Assembly: GCA_014925825.1 (NCBI GenBank)
Contig: JACGCK010000014.1
Coordinates: 496,001-560,000, forward strand
Direction of reading: 5' to 3'
DNA: 64,000 bases
DNA from: Pholiota molesta
Lineage: Eukaryota > Basidiomycota > Agaricomycetes > Agaricales > Strophariaceae
Shown: positions 25,387 to 36,633 of the stretch, piece after piece
How positions within the stretch are numbered: the first letter of the stretch is position 1
How the letters are laid out: the number at the start of each line of letters is the position of its first letter
Translations under genes and position numbers: made by a program
The notes under the pieces: model-generated
Told to the model about the DNA's origin: nothing
Seen by the model: only the letters and a program-made list of their open reading frames with translations
Databases searched by the model: none

Positions 25387-26953
25387 ATGCCCAGGAATTC
25401 TGCATCTCTGGAAGTCCGTGTGAGCGGACTTGGACAGGCTGGAGAGGGTTGTTCTCAGCCTTCACCTTCAGTGTACATCATCCCAGACACACCTCCACTT
25501 CAGTCCCAATTTCCGCCGCCCAAGATTCGGGACTATGGCGATGTCGACGAACACACCTCTGATCATCTTCAACTTCCTTCACCGCATGAGAGATCTCATG
25601 CAGCACAATCTTCTAGCACCTTAAACGGCGGCCAAACAAACATCCTTGGGGCACTATCTATAGGCGTATGTCGTTAATTCAGCATTCAGTACTTGCGAAC
25701 TAACAGATATCCGACAACTACTATACAGGCTCCTCTGATCGCATCAGTCGTCTCATCATGCACCAGTGCCATCTGCGCTGATCTCACTGCCATTTTAGGC
25801 ACCGATCCCCTGAATAGGCCAGCGCGCGCTTCAGCTATAGTCGCACTGCTCTGGTGTGCATTAGTCACTGGGTGACATTCCACAACGATATCTTGAATTA
25901 TAATTCAAGTGTCACCTCAAGCGACGTCAATCGGAGTTCGAATCGCGAATATTTGGATTTCCCTGGATTTCCACAACGTTCACAATAGTTAATTTGAAGT
26001 CAATATCTTGAATCCAGTGAGGGAGATCGTTGAAAGGCCCTCTAGTCCCCCTCTCATGAGTTATATACTCCTTAAAATTAGGCAAAACACTATATTACAT
26101 GTAGGTGAGGCTCTAGATAAGGTAATACAATATAATCTCCAAGTCTGCAGAGCTCACACTTTGTCTGCTGCCTACAATCGGAGCACCAAGTGCGAAGCTT
26201 GGCAAGGGCACTCGATAATTATGCCGGGATGCCGCTCATCCAAGGCTAACGGAAAAGGAAAGAAAGGGTCCAATATGGCAACGGTTGACAGTTTTTGACA
26301 TTCAAATTTTTGGAAGGGGGGTCGAGAGGCCTCCTCCAAATTCGAGATTTAGACCTGTCAACTTGAAAGTCAGTTGACAGCTCGGAGGTTATGCCATCAG
26401 CGGCACCTCGGCGAAGGACCCTTGTTACCATGTATTTAGAGTTAGATATTCAAGTTAGCATTGTGGAATGTCACCCACTAGCCTCGGCGCGACGATGACC
26501 GCCGTAGCGGGGCTTGCTATGAGCGCCGGATACCATGATCACCATGTCGGGGTGACCAAGAAAATCATGCGATTTTTGCGTCAGTGGCATGCCAATCGTC
26601 GTCAATCTCGAGCTTCTTTCGCTGAAATGAGAGAGCATGAGATAAGGGTACCATCCCCTGCGCTAAGCGTTATAACGGACACGCACAAAAGCCAACATGC
26701 TATGGCGTCCTTCCGCGCTGCTGTTGTATCTGCTCGTGTATGTTCACATTCTTCTTAATTGACACAAAATGAACTGATAAAACTGCTTCAGCTGCTAGGA
26801 TTATCAGTTGCGCTGTTGGCAATAGCTTTGGCTCTGTATCTGTTCTTGCTCTACCCACTTTCCGTTGCAGTTTCCACGTTGGCCGTCGGTATTCTTACTG
26901 CTGCAACCGCAGCAGTCCCTCTCTTGCCAATTATATGGCCAGGTTCAAGCTGA
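25387..26953 (+). CDS. Small multi-pass membrane protein interrupted by a TIR element
   Basis: Four coding blocks: 25387-25665, 25729-25869, 26480-26737 and 26792-26953. Introns at 25666-25728 and 26738-26791 are GT-AG and in phase. The second and third blocks are one exon split by the 607-bp element plus one 3-bp duplicate; joined, all blocks give exactly 280 codons. The N-terminus is polar and Pro/Ser-rich. Hydrophobic stretches follow: ILGALSIGAPLIASVV, IVALLWCALVT joined to SLGATMTAVAGLAM, and a long C-terminal one (LLGLSVALLAIALALYLFLL onward). It resembles unnamed Agaricomycete four-TM proteins; the function is unknown. The element sits in the second hydrophobic segment, so unless it is spliced out the protein stops just after residue 140 (VTG then TGA). 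Confidence 0.65.
25870..26476. mobile_element. 607-bp TIR element (MITE-like), possibly spliced
   Basis: Left end GGGTGACATTCCACAA, right end its exact reverse complement, with weaker inverted similarity continuing for about 15 bp. Target duplication ACT flanks it (25867-25869 and 26477-26479). It has no transposase. Ends starting GGG and a 3-bp duplication resemble PIF/Harbinger-type MITEs, though ACT is not the usual TWA target. Its first 365 bp recur at 40266. A GT two bases inside the left end and an AG just past the right end (26480-26481) would allow it to be spliced in frame. Confidence 0.87.
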
Positions 26954-27075
26954 TGAAATTGTCACCCTTTTCCGTAGTATGTATTCCTTGTAATCGCACA
27001 TATATAACACTAATCTGCTGATCCAAAATTACATGACTATTATCGCTACAATATATGTTTGAGTGCTACATGGCT

Positions 27076-27980
27076 TCATTTCGAATCCCTCTTATCTTCA
27101 AATATCTTCCAAAAATCTTTACCCCAAAGAGACCCTCGATTCCAATATTCACCATGCTCTTTTGTCGAGCGAGTTTCCACTAGTCGTTTATCTTTTATCT
27201 TGGTTTCCATGCCGCGTGGTATAGGCGGCTCATCGTCCTCTACTCGAACATAAATGACCACAAGCAGCTCTAGCTTCGGACATTCACGAAGTAGATCCTG
27301 GACGAACCCCGCATCGGGCTGCCCAGTCAGAGCGAGATGGGTTAACTTAGGAAGCGTCGCGATCTGCTCGAGCTTGGTCCACGTATACATGCAAAAGTTG
27401 ACCAGGTCAAGGTGCGTGACGTCCAAAGTCAATGGGCGACTGGAGTGATCGGGGTTCCCGTTGAGGAATATGAAATCCATCGTGTCCATCGACAGATTTC
27501 GAAGAACTGGGAGCATCTCCAGGACGGGCACGAGCGGGGCAGTCGAGCCGTCGACAAGCCACAGCGCCAGGTTCTCGATGTTGGGGCAGTGATCCAATAT
27601 CTTTTGGACCGTTTTATGCGAACGTTGTTGGATAACGAGGTGTCGGACGTGCGTCCCTAGGCGCTTCAAGCGGGAGGTATCTAGGGTGCTATGTTTGCCT
27701 CCGGCTTTGATGTAGAAAGGAGGGTAGGATTGCTTGGCTTGAGTGAGAATAAAAACGTCGTAAATAATAGGTTCGATCCTGAACAGTGAAGACCAGTGAT
27801 AATTTTTTGGATGTCAGAAACAGTCAATACGACGGAAAATAATCTCACATACCACAGCCGTACCCTACGAGCGACGAGAGTCAACTTCGCAGCAGTCGGG
27901 AGTGATTGATACGCTGCAATTTCGAATATGTAGCGCTCCAGTTCTGGTGGTAGGATTTGAGCCTGAGTGGAAATTGCCAT
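27076..27980 (-). CDS. F-box-like/LRR-type protein, two exons
   Basis: Exons 27980-27853 and 27778-27076 (GTATGT donor, CAG acceptor) give 276 residues. The N-terminus ILPPELERYIFEIAAYQSL is an F-box-like helix pair; VARRVRLW ends exon 1. The rest carries leucine-rich segments (LPVLRNLSMD, LPKLTHLALTGQP, CPKLELLVVIYV). The gene at 50475-51555 has the same exon split after R-L/I-W and the same order of motifs (VRHLVIQQ against VRHILLQN), so they are dispersed paralogues of an Agaricomycete-expanded family. Probably ubiquitin-ligase adaptors; targets unknown. Confidence 0.82.
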
Positions 27981-28144
27981 CTCAGAATCGTTTGAGCAGG
28001 AATAGCGCGGCGTAGAAGCTCTGTACTACATGTGAGGCGTTGCTTTTATACGTATCTCGCACATCTAAATGCCTCCATCGGCTGAGTCGCCTCGAGGCAG
28101 CACCTGAGCAAAACATGCAGCACCAAAGATGTTCGACATTGTTC

Positions 28145-29782
28145 CGTAACCAGGTAGACTTTGTTTAAACCTCGCCTTACCCATAGAATTTTGTTCAAAC
28201 GTGTTCACACTGTTCAAACATGTTTAAACACAACAATTTTTAATCAGTCTTTTACTGTTAGATACTGTTCAAACCCGTTTAAACATGTCTAAACCAATAA
28301 ATCTTGTTCAAACGAAAAGGCTTGTTCAAACAGATTATATATTCCAGTATTCAATTTGAGTACATAATGTAATACTAGTGTGACTCTACGGTAGTTCTAA
28401 CAAACCTACTATATTGTTCACCCCCGCTGTCATGTCGGCTTTCTTGCTCGCTATCATGTCCGCTGTCTGGCGGCGCATGTATGGGCTGCTTGTCATGGTT
28501 ATTGGGCCATAGTTTGCCTCCAGCGCCGTACATTGCCGCCCACTGCGATTCCGTGAAAGGAATTGAGGCGGACGGCATCAGCAGGAGACAACAACGAGTG
28601 GGATGGCCCGTCATTGCCCTCGGCGGTTGCACGAAGCCGTGGGTGGGCGGCGATGGCAAATGGGATGGCGGGGGCGAATGGGCACAACCGTGGATAGTGG
28701 CAGCAGAGATAATGGGGAGATGTGAGGCAGGCGCGCTCGTCGTCGCGCTCGGCAGGGCGCAAGGAGCTCAAAGGTGGAGGGTGTCAGATGGGGGCTGGTT
28801 GAAACGGCGGGCCACGCACCTTCGGGATCTCCCTCTCGTCGGGTCTTCCCTCAGTTCTTCATCCCCGGGCATTCATAACTATGGAGGGCGGATCTTGATG
28901 GGCGTAGGCGAGTGGCGAGGGGCTGAAGTGGTGGTGGAGGACTCGAGGAGGTGGTGGTAGGATGATGGCAGAACGCTAAGTTCAATGTCGAACAATCAAC
29001 AAAGAATTCAAGCTCCGCATCGGCAAGCGGAGCTTTAATTCTTTGTTGATTGTTCGAATGCTCACCAACACCCTAAGCATGTACTTCACCTCTGCCTACC
29101 CGCCCAGCTGCTCTCGTCAACAACCGCAACAGCTGTGCTCGACAACGACACCCACGCTCGACATAGAAGGATATGCAAGCACGATGAGGGCGACGCGGCT
29201 GGTCAGCGCCAAGTTAGCGCGTAGGGGTGAGCCACCCGCTCTGATACTCGCTTCAGTCACGTTCAGTGGGCATCTCAGTGGGTGGACCGTGGTGCGAGCA
29301 CAACAGAGATGACGACGGCGACGAGCTCAGGGAACCCAGGTGCGTAGGGGTGCGGCCACGACGACCTCGGTGAACACGACATGTTTAAGCAAACTTCGTT
29401 TGAACAGCGAAGTTCGTTTAAACAGTTGTTTAAACAAGAACTTCGTTTGAACAGCGAAGTTTGTTTAAACAGTTGTTTAAACAAGAACTTCGTTTGAACA
29501 GCGAGCTTGTTTAAACAGTTGTTTGAACGATGTTCGTTTGTTTAAACAAGTTCATTTAAACAACATTAGTTTAAACGAATGTTATGTTGTATATCTAGAT
29601 CTTAAATAAAGAAATTCTGATTGAACGGGTGACCATTATGTTTGAACAAGCGTTAATCATGTTTGAACGTAAATGAAGGCCTTGAGGTAAGGAAGTCTGT
29701 TTAACAAAGGCTTCGTTCAAACACTGTTCAAACAAAATTCTATGGGTAAGGTGAGGTTTAAACAAAGTCTACCTAGTTTCAT
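28145..29782. mobile_element. hAT-like non-autonomous transposon, 1.64 kb
   Basis: Inverted ends: AGGTAGACTTTGTTTAAACC from 28152 matches the reverse complement ending at 29774, and similarity runs about 50 bp with a few mismatches. An 8-bp direct repeat CATTGTTC flanks it (28137-28144 and 29783-29790), the size typical of hAT insertions; the outermost 7-8 bp of the ends match only partly. Both subterminal zones (28160-28340, 29380-29760) are crowded with GTTTAAAC/GTTCAAAC octamers, and the right one has a roughly 60-bp tandem unit repeated about three times (29393-29520). The GC-rich core has overlapping open frames but no transposase. A strong hairpin lies at 28988-29057. Confidence 0.78.
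28988..29057. repeat. 70-bp hairpin within the hAT-like element
   Basis: Left arm TCGAACAATCAACAAAGAAT, right arm its reverse complement, with a second inner stem AAGCTCCGC/GCGGAGCTT around an 8-nt loop. Almost perfectly self-complementary along its whole length. It may be a nested fold-back element. Confidence 0.92.
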
Positions 29783-30228
29783 CATTGTTCTCGATGAAGG
29801 AGGTGAAGCATAAGCGACTGTTATCGCTAATTGTTTTCGACTTTTCCCCCTTAGGTAATCTCCTAAAGAGGCATGTTCTGTGTTATCCTCGTCCTAAGAT
29901 GGAACAAAGGATGTCAGGCGCCAAAATGCCTTGTGGCTTTTTGTCCAATGAAATGTAAGAAGGCGGACTTACTAGTCGGATTCTTCAATTAAAACAGACC
30001 CTTGATTCCCAAATACGAAGAGTGGCATTGTGCCCAACCAGATCTAATTCACATCTACTTATGCCGCAGCTTTGGGTTCTAATATGAAGTTGCCAAGAAG
30101 TAGCTCACAAGTTATTGACATGACCCAAAAAACATTCGAAAAGGGTTCCATTGGTATTTCTCGATCAAGAAAATCTAGTAATATAGACAAAGATAATGCA
30201 CATATGGACAAAATACGGAAAAGATACC
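29783..30228. other. Intergenic, 3' flank of SQS1
   Basis: No gene, RNA or repeat was recognised between the hAT-like element and the SQS1 stop codon. Confidence 0.5.
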
Positions 30229-33200
30229 TCACTTATTCGCTCCCAAGCCCAGCTTCGTGTTCTTGATAATCGCGGTCAACGGTGCATCGAGCCCACCGGC
30301 AAATCCAATGCGAGAACCCTCCGACCAGCCCATCAGCGCAAGCATACGGAAACCAACGTTAGACTCGTTGATCTTCGGCGCAGCCTATTGTCACGAAAAG
30401 AGAAAATATGAGCACATGCACACAGCCAGATGGGCAAAATTCCAAAACGCACCTTTCCAACTTCATCACCTTCTCTATGCCGAGGCATCGAAGTCGGCGG
30501 GCCTCTGCCCTTGCCCCCATAAATGAACGAATCCCCACGAGCGCCCATCCCCCCACTCCTCCTCACGATCTTCGCAACCTTCGCCTCGTTCACATTTATC
30601 CCGCTCCTCGTCGTCTTTTCCAGCGTCGTATACCTCGCATCACCCTTGCCCTTACTCACACTCTTTAGATTAAATGCCACCGCCATCTCATGGATGTTTT
30701 TCCGCGTCTCCTTGTTCGTCGGCGGGAGCGACATCGATGAGGGTCCGCCCACGTCCGCGATGAAGCGCCGGATCTGCTGCACGAGCGTGGTCATGTCGAT
30801 GATGCGGTTCGGGATGACGGTGATGGTTGGATCGAGCTTGGCGGCAGCGAGCATGGCCTTGCGGCCTTTTTTGCCTCCCTTCTTTTGGGACATGGGGTCG
30901 GCGGCGGCCTCGAGACGAGCCTGTTCTCGCGCTTTTTTGTAGTCTGCCTTCTTTTTGCGGTCCTTTTCCCACTGAGCTTGGAGGTCAGGCGGGAGGTCCT
31001 TGTGCTTGTCCTTCGAACGTTCTGTGAAACAAAACAAAAAATATGAGCGAGAGAAAATGTGCGGATTGGATGATACTCGCTGGCTGGACTGAGTTCCGGT
31101 TCAACGAAATCTCCGTCACGAATGGCACGGAAGAGTGCTTTCTTTGCCTTTCTGTCCGTTCCTGTCAAGATTTCAGGGTGTTCATCCAGTATATCCTATA
31201 CACCAATGATAGTGAGAATTTCCGATGCACGTCTATGAGAGACTGAAAACAAACCTGGATCCCCTGCCTGAAGTCGTCGTCCTTCTCGGCCCAAGTCATA
31301 TTCCTCTGCAAGAAATCATTCCGATCTTCATCGCTGTCGTCCTCCATGTCCTCCATAGAAGTATCCGCGTGTTTGTGTGACCGCGATCTCTCCCTGAGCC
31401 ATTCCAACCGCGTCTCGAAACTTGTCCTGGGGGTCTGGTCATCGTCGTCATCCGAGTCGTCCGAGTCGTCATCGCTATCCTCGGGTTTGTTGTCATCGAA
31501 CTCAAGTGATTCAGAGATGAGCATGGCCTCTTCCGCTGCCATGACGTTTTCTTCTGACTCATCCTCGCTCGTCTCGCCCTCGCTTTCGCCGCTGTTGTCG
31601 TCCGCTTCCTCGTCTTCCTGCCTTATCCGCTCAGCGTCGTGTATATCGTCCATCGTCACATGTTCCCCAGCCCTGTGTCCCAGCAGACCGCCTACGAAGC
31701 TCTTCATCGCCTCCAGGTCATACTCGCCGTCGACGTCCATCCCAGTTCCATCAGCGGCGTCTTCAGCCTTCTCTTTGCCTTTCCCTTTGTCAACCGCCCC
31801 CACCTTCTTTTCTCCCCCCTGCGCCACCCCACTCGCCGCCAGCAACTGCGCCAGGCCCTCTTCCACTTCATCTGCCTGATGGAAGTCCTCATCGTCCGTA
31901 TCCCCCCACTCCAGATCCGAGTCGCCCCTCCGCCGCTCGCTGTACCGCGCGTCATAGCGGTGCATCTCCACCTCCTCGCGCATCGCCCCAAAGGCGCCGA
32001 ACGACGCCTTCAGCGCCCGCTTTTTCTTGCTCTGCACCGCGCGCTTGCGGTTCCACGCCTTCGCCTGGCGCGGGGTGGAGAGCGGGGGGACTTGGAGGCG
32101 CGATGCGGGGCCTCGTGGTGTTTCTGGGAACGAGAATGAGAAGGAAGAGAGGGGAGCTGGAGAGGTGATGGCGGGTGCAAGCGTGGAGGAAGATGCCAGG
32201 GCAGCGGGAAGCGCTGCGGCGCTGACGTATTCCGTGAAACGGGAGGTGTCAGGCTCGTTTGAAGAGGGAATTTCGTCTAGTTGGATTTCATTTGCATTGG
32301 AAGATGAGTTGCGTGGATGAGGCGCGACATAGACGATAACGTCGTCGTCGTCATCATCTCGGAGGACGGAGGGTATGTGGTCTGATGAAGGAGCCATTTC
32401 CGTCGGTACAGGTGTTGGCTGTACATCCACAACAAATAGCTCTTCTTGAACAGATGTTTCCTCAGATTGTAGAAGGCCAGTAGTTTGAACATCTTCTGTA
32501 CGCTCGTCGGCAGCAGATAGTGTCTCGTCCATCATCTTGGCCAGATCGTCAACATCTGTCGACGATGACTCTTTGATGATAGGTGTCGAGGGTTTAGGAT
32601 CGATGTAGAATCCCATAAATTGTTCTTCGGGGATGGTGTGCGAGTCACCGAGTTTGCTCTTTCGAATGGTCGTCTTTGCTGTAGTCGCAGAAGAATCGAA
32701 TAGTTTTCCGACTTCGTCAAAATCTACTTCTTCTATTTCTTCTTCCTCCTCTTCTTCGTCTTCCGATTCGGATTCCATGCGAGGGATATTGCCTCCACTA
32801 AATACGCGAGAAACGCGATCGGCAGTAGGAACATGACTCTGTTCCGTGTCATCTGAGAATAATATCAGTCGAATAAGTCTATCCAGACGAAAAAAAATTA
32901 CTGACCGACGTCCTCAACTCCCGGTTTGATAAGCTCTTCTTCTTGTTCGAATAGTCGTTTGGTCAGAACAGACGGAACAAACACGATGGGACGAAGTAGC
33001 GGTCTTTCTTGATACAAAAGACCAGATAATGATGTAGGTTTGGCGAATGCTGCAGAACCACCTCGTCCTCTCCCTCTTGGTGATGCTCCGATGCCCCAAT
33101 CACCGCGTCTGGGAGTACCGGAATCTTGCCCTCGTCCGCGGCCGCGAGGCGAATCGTAACCACCACGACCCCGCCCTCGATTGGGCGTTGCGATCCCAGA

Positions 33201-33468
33201 GTTGAAAGCTCCTCCCCGGCCCCCTCGCCCTCGCCCTCTAGGTGTATTATTTCCTCCAGAAGATGGTGCTGAAATCACGATGAAATTATAGAAGTCAACT
33301 TCATCCAGGACACGCACCATCGGCATACATCTGGACGTTGAAGTCCAGCTCGTTCTCGATAAAGCTCGATCCAGATATCCCGTTCGCTTTGCCGCCGCGA
33401 TGACCCCCTCTTCCTCGTCCTCTACCCTGTCCGGGATTTCCGCGACCTCGTCCTTTTCCCCTTGCCAT
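30229..33468 (-). CDS. SQS1: Sqs1-like R3H and G-patch protein
   Basis: Sqs1 (Pfa1) activates the DEAH helicase Prp43 in spliceosome disassembly and ribosome assembly. Exons 33468-33318, 33268-32906, 32852-31255, 31195-31090, 31021-30453 and 30384-30229 give 980 residues. N-terminus MARGKGRGRGNPGQGRG is an RGG-type region continuing through exon 2. A long acidic, low-complexity middle follows (ESEDEEEEEEEIEEVDFDE; DDDSDDSDDDDD). Near the C-terminus DLPPDLQAQWEKDR leads to an R3H domain (IDMTTLVQQIRRFIAD to DARYTTLEKTTRS), then a C-terminal G-patch (VGFRMLALMGWSEGSRIGFA). The fourth intron's donor is unsure: A|GTCCAG at 31090 closes the frame, whereas the better-looking GTATCA at 31077 does not. 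Confidence 0.9.
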
Positions 33469-33886
33469 TTCTGATGCTAGTTTTAGGTGTGGTAACTGAA
33501 TACGATTTTGAGAGATCTTATAATTCGGTTACTTCTAGTGTGAGTTCGACACGGTCAGAGATGCTATTGAGCACCTTCAATTTTATGTGATGTTTAGAGA
33601 AGAAAATGACTGGAGAATGACGTTGGAAACTTGTTGGAAAGGTTGGAAAAGGTTGGAAAAGGTTGGAAAGGTTGGAAAAGGTTGGAAACCGAAAACAACT
33701 CAAGTATGGAATTATCTAATCACACCGGAGCCGGAATCCCGGCGTTCTTGACTCTTCCAAATTTGCTTGAAATTTGCCACAACTTGTCGCAAACTTGACG
33801 AACACGATGCATTCAGGTGTATGAGCCAAAATGTCGACGCCATCCTCGATTAAGCATCGATAAACCTCCACGACATTGTACGCTCA
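33469..33886. other. SQS1 upstream region
   Basis: Holds the presumed SQS1 promoter and a short minisatellite (separate entry), then AT-rich sequence up to the MULE-like element. No gene was recognised. Confidence 0.5.
33621..33687. repeat. GGTTGGAAA(A) minisatellite upstream of SQS1
   Basis: Seven near-perfect 9-10 bp units of GTTGGAAA with an optional extra A or G, starting about 150 bp upstream of the SQS1 start codon. Confidence 0.9.
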
Positions 33887-33890
33887 GGCG

Positions 33891-33992
33891 TACCGGACAT
33901 CTCGATATATCAACCCTTGCTATAGCAAGAGCGGGTTGATATATCAGAACTTGTACTAGAGGAGGGTGATCTTTGATATATCACCCTCCTCT
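33891..33992 (+). repeat. Left 102-bp TIR with nested palindromes
   Basis: Contains three TGATATATCA-type palindromes (the first degenerate), the perfect palindrome CTTGCTATAGCAAG, and a 13-bp-arm hairpin (33958-33970 with 33980-33992, arms AGAGGAGGGTGAT). Confidence 0.92.
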
Positions 33993-36062
33993 CGCGGGCC
34001 GTGGTTATCCCTTCCCCATGTCTTATCCCTACGGAATTATCCGCGCGTCAGCGCGGGAATTTTTTTGGCGAAAGCGCTTCTATGGCGCGCGATCCTTAGT
34101 CATCCCGCCATCATCTGAAGAAAGGTTATCCCGGCCCTATGATCGATCAATCTCACGGAACCTATTTTTCGTTCCTGATCTCGCATCCTTTAGCGTGCGC
34201 CTCCACCCTCGCCACCGCCATTGCAGCCGCCGCCGCTCCCTCGCGCACTTGCAGCCACGCTTGCAGCGCTCTATCCATCTCGGGCTGTCAGCCATTGCGC
34301 CATTGATTTTGCATCGTTACGCGCACCCGTCCGCTGCCTCGCCGCTGCTCCCTCGCGCTCTCCAGCGGCGTCCAGCCCCGCTTGCCGCCCTCCAGTACTC
34401 GCGCTTTTTTCGTCTCGGGTAGGGCTGCCCGCCCTCATTCCATTTCGATATCCCATCATTGCCAAGGGTGAGGCCGATAGATGCCGCGCCAATTAGCGCC
34501 CATGGCCGCCGCCTGCTCCCTCGCGCTTCCTTCCCCGCATACTTTTGTGGCATCCGCACTGCTTCCATCGCATAGATCTCAGCACCCTCTACTGTAGCTT
34601 GGTATATCTCATGTGGTCTAAGCAATAGATGTGCAGTCATTGAGTGCCTGCCGCAGTCGCTTTCTTGCACATCCATCCACCTCCGGCGCTTGACATATTT
34701 TAATTTACTTGCGAGTCTGCGACTGCAGGCCGCTGCTTTGCACTGCAATACAAGTCCTTCTCTACTTTTTTTTTGTGTCTTTCTATGTATGTTTCAGTTG
34801 TAATTAGCAAAATAGTAAATACCCAAACTTTATCTACTTTTAATATTCTAATTTAAGTACTCTAACTGATCAGCCTGCATGTGGGTGAGCGAGCAAGGAG
34901 AGGGCAAGTGGGCGGTGTGCGGCTTGGCTGAGTTACGGCGGCAAGCACTGGTGTCACTGCGCAGTGCGGCGGCGTCGGGCTGGGCCTTCGCGCGCCGCGG
35001 GTGCTTGCCGACGTCACATCGGGCTGGGCCTGCGTGCACGGTGGCGGCGCAGGGGGCCTTTCCCACCTGACAGGGCGTACGCTGCGCAGATGATGGCGTA
35101 GCGCTGTGGGGGTGTGCTAGTGCGATTGGCAGGCCAATGCACCTGGGGTGCCGTGCTCGGCGGCATCGGGCTGGGCCTTCGTGCGCCGCAGGAGCGTCCC
35201 GACGCTGGGCCTGCGTGGACCGCGGGTATGGCTGGACGGACGGTGAAGTGTCGCTGTGGAGGTGGGTTAGCGTGATTGGAGGGGAGCAGCAGCGCACGTA
35301 CCTGGGGCGCCGTGCTCGAGTCTCGACGGCGCCTCTATGTCCTACTGCGGCTCTTGTGGGTGCGGTCCTTGCTCTCCTTGCCCTCCCTCGCCGTCCTTGC
35401 CTTCCACGGTCTTCCCTCTTCTGCGGTGCTCGCTTGCCCACTCGCACAGGCGGTGTTTCGTGGTGCGCAGTTGGGCGCCGGGCCTTGCGGCGCTTCGCTG
35501 TCGCGGGTGCTCCGTTAGTTGCTGGGTGGGTGGTCTGCGCGTTCGCGCTTGTCGTCGGTCGGTGGTGACGTGGCCCGCACGGTTTGGCTGCTGGGGGCGA
35601 TGCACATCCTAGGTGGTTCTCGGCGGGTGCTGGTTGGCGTGCCCAACGGCCACCATGGTCGGTGGATGCAGATTTGCAGGTACTTACCGATGAAGAAATG
35701 GCGGGGCAATGTATTTGATGCCATCATTAGCGCCAAATTAGCGCTGAGGTTTGAGATATGTTTGCGATTGTCAGTTCATTGTGGTAGAACTATGTTGGTG
35801 TCCACTTAGAGAAGCATATATTCTGAAACTAGAAGATTATCTCTATTTAATAAGATACATTCATTTTTTTTGATCAGGACAAGTTCCAGGATCTTCGGTA
35901 GGGTTTCTATATGATACCTCAATGATATGCATTAAATACTGGTGCATTCACTCTTCCCAAACTTGTATCAATCAGATAATTTCAGATCTGTATCATCTAC
36001 TGAACATGTACATCTTTTTTGGGCCCCAATAGCGCAAGTATTACAGCGTAGAACAGCAGAGT

Positions 36063-36115
36063 ATCACAAACTTATCGCAAACATGTGCCATTGATGTTTG
36101 CGATAGGTTTGTGAT
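36063..36115. repeat. 22-bp-stem hairpin inside the MULE-like element
   Basis: Arms ATCACAAACTTATCGCAAAC plus two bases on each side of a 9-nt loop, with a single mismatch. Confidence 0.92.
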
Positions 36116-36589
36116 CAAGATAATATAGCGTTGTGAATACAATGCTTCATGCTCGGAGAACTTGAGCTTGAATAGTAGACGTCATCTCCTCATCAGAATC
36201 TAACTTGCAAACGGCAGAATGAGTCCTCTTTTCTTTTGGGACCCTTTTGCTGAAGAATTTATGGACCAATATTTTAGACACATTAAGCAACAATTTATAT
36301 TCAAACATCATATCTACACTAGATACAAATAATCTATCTTATTCATGAACATCTAATCTGCATGGCTAAGCGCGCATGCTGAAATGGGATAATGCGCGGC
36401 GCTTGCTCCTCACCAATTCCTTCCGGGTGCTCGCATTCACCCATGCCACCTGACGCCCGCTTGGGGCTTGCCTGGTCCCCGCTTTGCGCCTCCCACCAAC
36501 CACAGCTGGTCCAATCCGCAACGGCGGGCAGTGCCCGTACTCGTGCGCATGCCTGCCTACCCACACCCTGCAGCAGCGGGTGAAGAGGT

Positions 36590-36633
36590 GACAATGAGCG
36601 ATGGCGACCTTCGTGTCGCCATTGCTCGTTGTC
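36590..36633. repeat. 19-bp-stem hairpin inside the MULE-like element
   Basis: Arms GACAATGAGCGATGGCGAC and GTCGCCATTGCTCGTTGTC around a 6-nt loop. Two positions deviate from perfect complementarity, both able to wobble-pair in RNA. Confidence 0.9.

Noticed and set aside
25920..25960. GTTCGAATC motif resembling a tRNA B box
   Set aside because: It lies inside the 607-bp TIR element and recurs in its second copy; no cloverleaf can be drawn around it.
28160..29760. Regularly repeated GTTTAAAC octamers considered as a CRISPR-like array
   Set aside because: Units are too short and unevenly spaced, no unique spacers of constant length, and the host is eukaryotic; subterminal transposon repeats fit better.
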